Shown in pieces: positions 60,869 through 64,000 of a stretch of DNA of 64,000 bases. Numbering within the stretch: the first letter of the stretch is position 1; the number at the start of each line of letters is the position of its first letter. The stretch lies in contig NC_041402.2 of NCBI RefSeq assembly GCF_900747795.2, positions 163,429,845 to 163,493,844 on the forward strand, written 5' to 3'. A program made the position numbers and the translations under genes. Origin of the DNA: Erpetoichthys calabaricus. Taxonomy: Eukaryota > Chordata > Cladistia > Polypteriformes > Polypteridae. The notes beneath the pieces were generated by a model. It ran no database searches. It was not told the DNA's origin and was given only the letters and a program-made list of their open reading frames with translations.

Positions 60869-61390
60869 TCCTAAGCCTAAAAGTGCAACAATTTTGTGCA
60901 ACAATTTTATGTCACATTTTTATGTCACTTTTTTGTCACGCTTTAAATCAGGGCTTATTTTAATACCTACATATATATTTTTGGTATCATTCTTTTCAGA
61001 ATTTATCAAGCTTTAATGGGATGTTGTTAGATTTTCAAATTCTTATTCTGTTTTTAAACAATACACTAAAATATATCAAGAACTCACGTTCCGCAAGACG
61101 AGACTTTGTGCCAAAGGATTTAACCATGCCTGAGGCTGGAAATTAAAGACAAAGAGTAGGACAGCTGCTGTACAGGCTTTTAAATGTTCGAAGCTCTGCG
61201 CGAGATGCAGATCATGTGGCACGGCAGCAGCAGCAGCAAGCCAGCAGCTGATCGAGCAAAGAGGAGGTAAAAAAAAACTATTTGTTTCCAATTGTATCAC
61301 CGTTTAAGAGGGGGTTTCGGAGGAGCGACCGCATCTCCTTGGGGTGCGTTCAGACCCCCTCTTCACAACTGGCCGCAACTGGGGGTATAG
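60869..61390 (+). mobile_element. Non-autonomous Helitron, copy 2 (inverted relative of copy 1)
   Basis: Starts TCCTAAGCCTAAAAGTGCAA at 60869 and continues with CAAGAACTCACGTTCCGCAA, CTGCTGTACAGGCTTTTAAA and GAGGGGGTTTCGGAGGAGCG in the order of copy 1 read on its minus strand. The terminal hairpin is degraded (ACTGGGGGTATAGC). Contains (CAG)n near 61222-61240. Confidence 0.75.
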
Positions 61391-61404
61391 CATATATATA
61401 TTTA

Positions 61405-61856
61405 TATTGTGGTGGACGGTCGGGACACTCTGATTATGGAAGGACTGGGGGAGAGAGTACATCCAGGACAGTTCCTCCCATGGACTGACAGAGGGCAGCC
61501 CCCTTGGTTTCCAACAGGGCCATGGGTCATGAGCATAGAAGCTCAACCCTGTTGGGGCCTGTTGCCACCGTCAGGGGCTGCATGGCCCTATTTAGCAGTA
61601 CTTCTGCCACACCCAGAAGTGCTGCTGGAAGAAGTTCATTGGGCACCTGGAGTCTGCCAGCATCCAACGGCCAGAATCAGGAGGAAGAGGGTGAAGCCTG
61701 TGTGGCGGCAAAGGGACTATGTTGGTGCTTTATGTACTCTGTTGTGCTGTGGGGAGCAGAGAAAAGTGCTCCCCAGATATAAATAAAAGTGTGTGTTGCC
61801 TGCTGAACCTGTGTACTGCCTGTCTGTGTTGGGGTTAGGGCAGCACACACCTGAGC

Positions 61857-61858
<2 letters not shown>
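61405..61858. repeat. Unclassified repeat, possible solo LTR-type fossil
   Basis: A GC-richer block with AATAAAA at about 61780-61787 and GGGTTAGGGCAGCACAC near its right end. I recall similar multicopy blocks in related genomes. The overlapping + frames (61409-61786) have no domain. Family uncertain. Confidence 0.35.

Positions 61859-61861
<3 letters not shown>

Positions 61862-61939
<78 letters not shown>
61862..61939. repeat. (TA)n microsatellite, left of mariner
   Basis: About 39 TA units ending at the mariner insertion. Confidence 0.95.
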
Positions 61940-61940
<1 letters not shown>

Positions 61941-62768
61941 GAGGGTTGTCTGGGTTCCGCGCGGAATTTTATCATTTGACGAGTGTCAGCCTGTCGAAAC
62001 CTGTTCTGCTATGTAGAGGGATTATTCAAGTGGTTGCATGTTTTTGTTCAGATGTTTTGCTCCCTCTCTTCCTTCAGAATGAACATGAGAAGCAAACGAA
62101 CTGAGAGTGCGCAGCCAGCGCTAGCGGCGAAGCTCCCGACTCCGTGCGTGCATGACTTTCGAGTGATGATTTTTTACGACTTTTCTGATGGTTTAATCCG
62201 CTCGGTGGAACGCACCATGTTTGCCATCTTTTTCAACATCGATGGCATTGTCATGTCAATTCCGCTGATGGAGAGGACAACTGTGACCTCTGAGTGGTAC
62301 ACCACTCAGTGCCTGCCTGACGTTTTTTCTGCGATGGCTAGAGGCCGGTCCAAGAACTTGCAAAGGCACTTTTTGTATCATGACAATGCGCCAGCCCACA
62401 CGGCTAATGCGACGAAGCACTTCATTGAAGACAGTGGTGTCAATGTTTTGAACCCGCCACCCTACTTGCCTGATCTTGCACCATGTGACTTTTGGCTCTT
62501 CCCGAGGTGACAGAACCCCTGCGAGGCCACAACTTCGAAACTCGAGAGGAACTGATTGCAGCTGTCAAAGAACAGCTGGACAACCTCCCAAAGACAGCCT
62601 TTCGCGAGTGTTTTGCGGCATGGGTCAGAAGAGCCCAAAAGTGCATTGATGTTGGTGGTGAATACTTGGAAAAAGTTTAAAAAAGATCAAAGTACATGAG
62701 AACAATAGAAAAAAAAAATCCTTGGCTACTTATTTCGAGTGATTCCGGGCGGAACCCAGACAACCCTC

Positions 62769-62769
<1 letters not shown>
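61940..62769 (+). pseudogene. Mariner element, internally deleted
   Basis: Ends CGAGGGTTGTCTGGGTTCCG and CGGAACCCAGACAACCCTCG are near-perfect inverted repeats inserted in a TA tract. A + frame (about 61983-62510) contains the second catalytic region, LYHDNAPAHTANATKHF, and YLPDLAPCDFWLFP; the two aspartates are 34 residues apart, the DD34D mariner spacing. A frame change near 62500 leads to ETREELIAAVKEQLDNLP and IDVGGEYLEKV, the usual C-terminus. The N-terminal DNA-binding half and the first catalytic Asp are missing. 830 bp, against about 1.3 kb for complete mariners. Confidence 0.92.
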
Positions 62770-62808
<39 letters not shown>

Positions 62809-62810
62809 TG

Positions 62811-62853
<43 letters not shown>

Positions 62854-62856
62854 TGT

Positions 62857-62891
<35 letters not shown>

Positions 62892-62893
62892 TG
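62770..62893. repeat. (TA)n microsatellite, right of mariner
   Basis: TA runs with CTGTATG and CTGTTG interruptions, continuing the array at 61862-61939. Confidence 0.95.
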
Positions 62894-62905
62894 TATATAT
62901 CTATA

Positions 62906-63816
62906 CAGTGATCCCTCGCTATATCGCGCTTCGCCTTTCGCGGCTTCACTCCATCGCGGATTTTATATGTAAGCATATTTAAATATATATCGCGGATTTT
63001 TTGCTGGTTCGCGGATTTCTGAGGACAATGGGTCTTTTAATTTCTGGTACATGCTTCCTCAGTTGGTTTGCCCAGTTGATTTCATACAAGGGACGCTATT
63101 GGCAGATGGCTGAGAAGCTACCCAACTTACTTTTCTTTCTCTCTCTCTTGCGCTGACTATCTGTGATCCTGACGTAGGGGGTGTGAGCAGGGGGGCTGTT
63201 CGCACACCTAGACTATATGGACGCTCGTCTAAAAATGCTGAAAGATTATCTTTACGTTGCTACCTTCTGTGTGCAGCTTTTAAGTATGCTGCACGGTGCT
63301 TCGCATACTTAAAAGCTCAAAGGGCACGTATTGATTTTTCACTGTTTGTTTTCCTCTGGCTCCCTCTCTCTCTCTCTCTCTCTCTCTCCCTGCTCCTGAC
63401 GGAGGGGGTGTGAGCTGCCGCCTTCAACAGCTTTGTACCGGCGGTGCTTTGCATACTTAAAAGCCAAACAGTCCTATTGATTTGTTTGGTTTTCTCTCAC
63501 TTTCTGACATTCAGTGCTCCTGACGCGCACTCCTTTGAAGAGATATGTTTGCATTCTTTTAATTGTGAGACAGAACTGTCATCTCTGTCTTGTCATGGAG
63601 CACAGTTTAAACTTTTGAAAAAGAGACAAATGTTTGTTTGCAGTGTTTGAATAACGTTCCTGTCTCTCTACAACCACCTGTGTTTCTGCGCAAATCTGTG
63701 ACCCAAGCATGACAATATAAAAATAACCGTATAAACATATGGTTTCTACTTCGCGGATTTTCTTATTTCGCGGGTGGCTCTGGAACACAACCCCCGCGAT
63801 GGAGGAGGGATTACTG
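62906..63816. mobile_element. Non-autonomous Tigger-like element with internal repeats
   Basis: Ends CAGTGATCCCTCGCTATATC and ATGGAGGAGGGATTACTG are inverted repeats flanked by TA (62904-62905, 63817-63818). GCGGATTTT blocks recur near both ends. The interior holds repeated units: CCTGACGTAGGGGGTGTGAG (about 63169) and CCTGACGGAGGGGGTGTGAG (about 63397), and two GCATACTTAAAAGC copies (63304, 63455). 911 bp, no transposase. Mobilised in trans if at all. Confidence 0.8.
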
Positions 63817-63827
63817 TATATATAAAA

Positions 63828-64000
63828 TCCCTATTTGCGTCCAGGTGTCCGTGTGTGTGTCTTCTGATGAAGTGCGCATGCGCGGGGCATGGTGCAATAT
63901 TACTGTCAGAGAAAGTTAGAGACGTTTTACGGAAATACAAACCAGTATTACTGCGAGAGGAAATTAAAGGTACACAATACAGTGACGCATATTACAGCCA
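63828..64000 (+). mobile_element. Helitron 5' end, cut by the window edge
   Basis: After TATATAAAA the sequence begins TCCCTATTTGCGTCCAGG and continues GTGCGCATGCGCGGGGCATG, typical of Helitron 5' ends in fish. The remainder lies outside the window. Confidence 0.5.

Overview
This window is vertebrate nuclear DNA, most likely from a ray-finned fish. It contains spliced exons with GT/AG borders, V-SINEs, Tc1/mariner, Tigger, hAT, Harbinger and Helitron elements, several LINE families and long tetra- and pentanucleotide microsatellites. From memory of repeat families, the mix resembles bichir/reedfish (Polypteriformes) genomes. That assignment is an inference and was not tested.

Two host genes are visible. 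The last two coding exons of the ETS transcription factor FLI1 lie on the + strand (3929-3976 and 6537-7066) and are followed by a long 3'UTR. The main coding exon of the inward-rectifier potassium channel KCNJ1 (ROMK/Kir1.1) lies on the - strand (31453-32574). The genes are convergent and about 23-24 kb apart. They keep the order and orientation known from human 11q24, where FLI1 is followed by KCNJ1. They share no pathway; this is conserved neighbourhood rather than an operon.

The rest is intron or intergenic sequence filled with repeats. 0-6.5 kb is FLI1 intron with SINE, LINE and Tc1 relics. 9-15 kb holds LINE 3' ends and a Harbinger transposase fragment. 15.4-17.0 kb is a complete Tc1-like transposon with an unbroken 340-residue transposase. 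17.7-21 kb has several copies of a TA-flanked miniature element and a local duplication. 22-30 kb has a Tc1 relic with both ends, a second Tc1 relic and LINE tails. 35-48 kb is dominated by V-SINEs and (TATAA)n arrays; one array is interrupted in turn by a Helitron, a short Helitron relative and a mariner-like miniature element. 48-54 kb holds Tc1 relics, a hAT miniature element and unclassified repeats. 56.8-64 kb is a dense cluster of Helitron, Tigger, mariner and Tigger-like elements set in (TA)n tracts.

I found no RNA gene, CRISPR array, or operon-like or defence system. The most notable items are the intact Tc1 copy, the microsatellite split by three transposons, the inverted SINE/microsatellite pair and the delimited Helitron deletion derivative. 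Element borders and family names rest on reading by eye; no alignment or database search was run.
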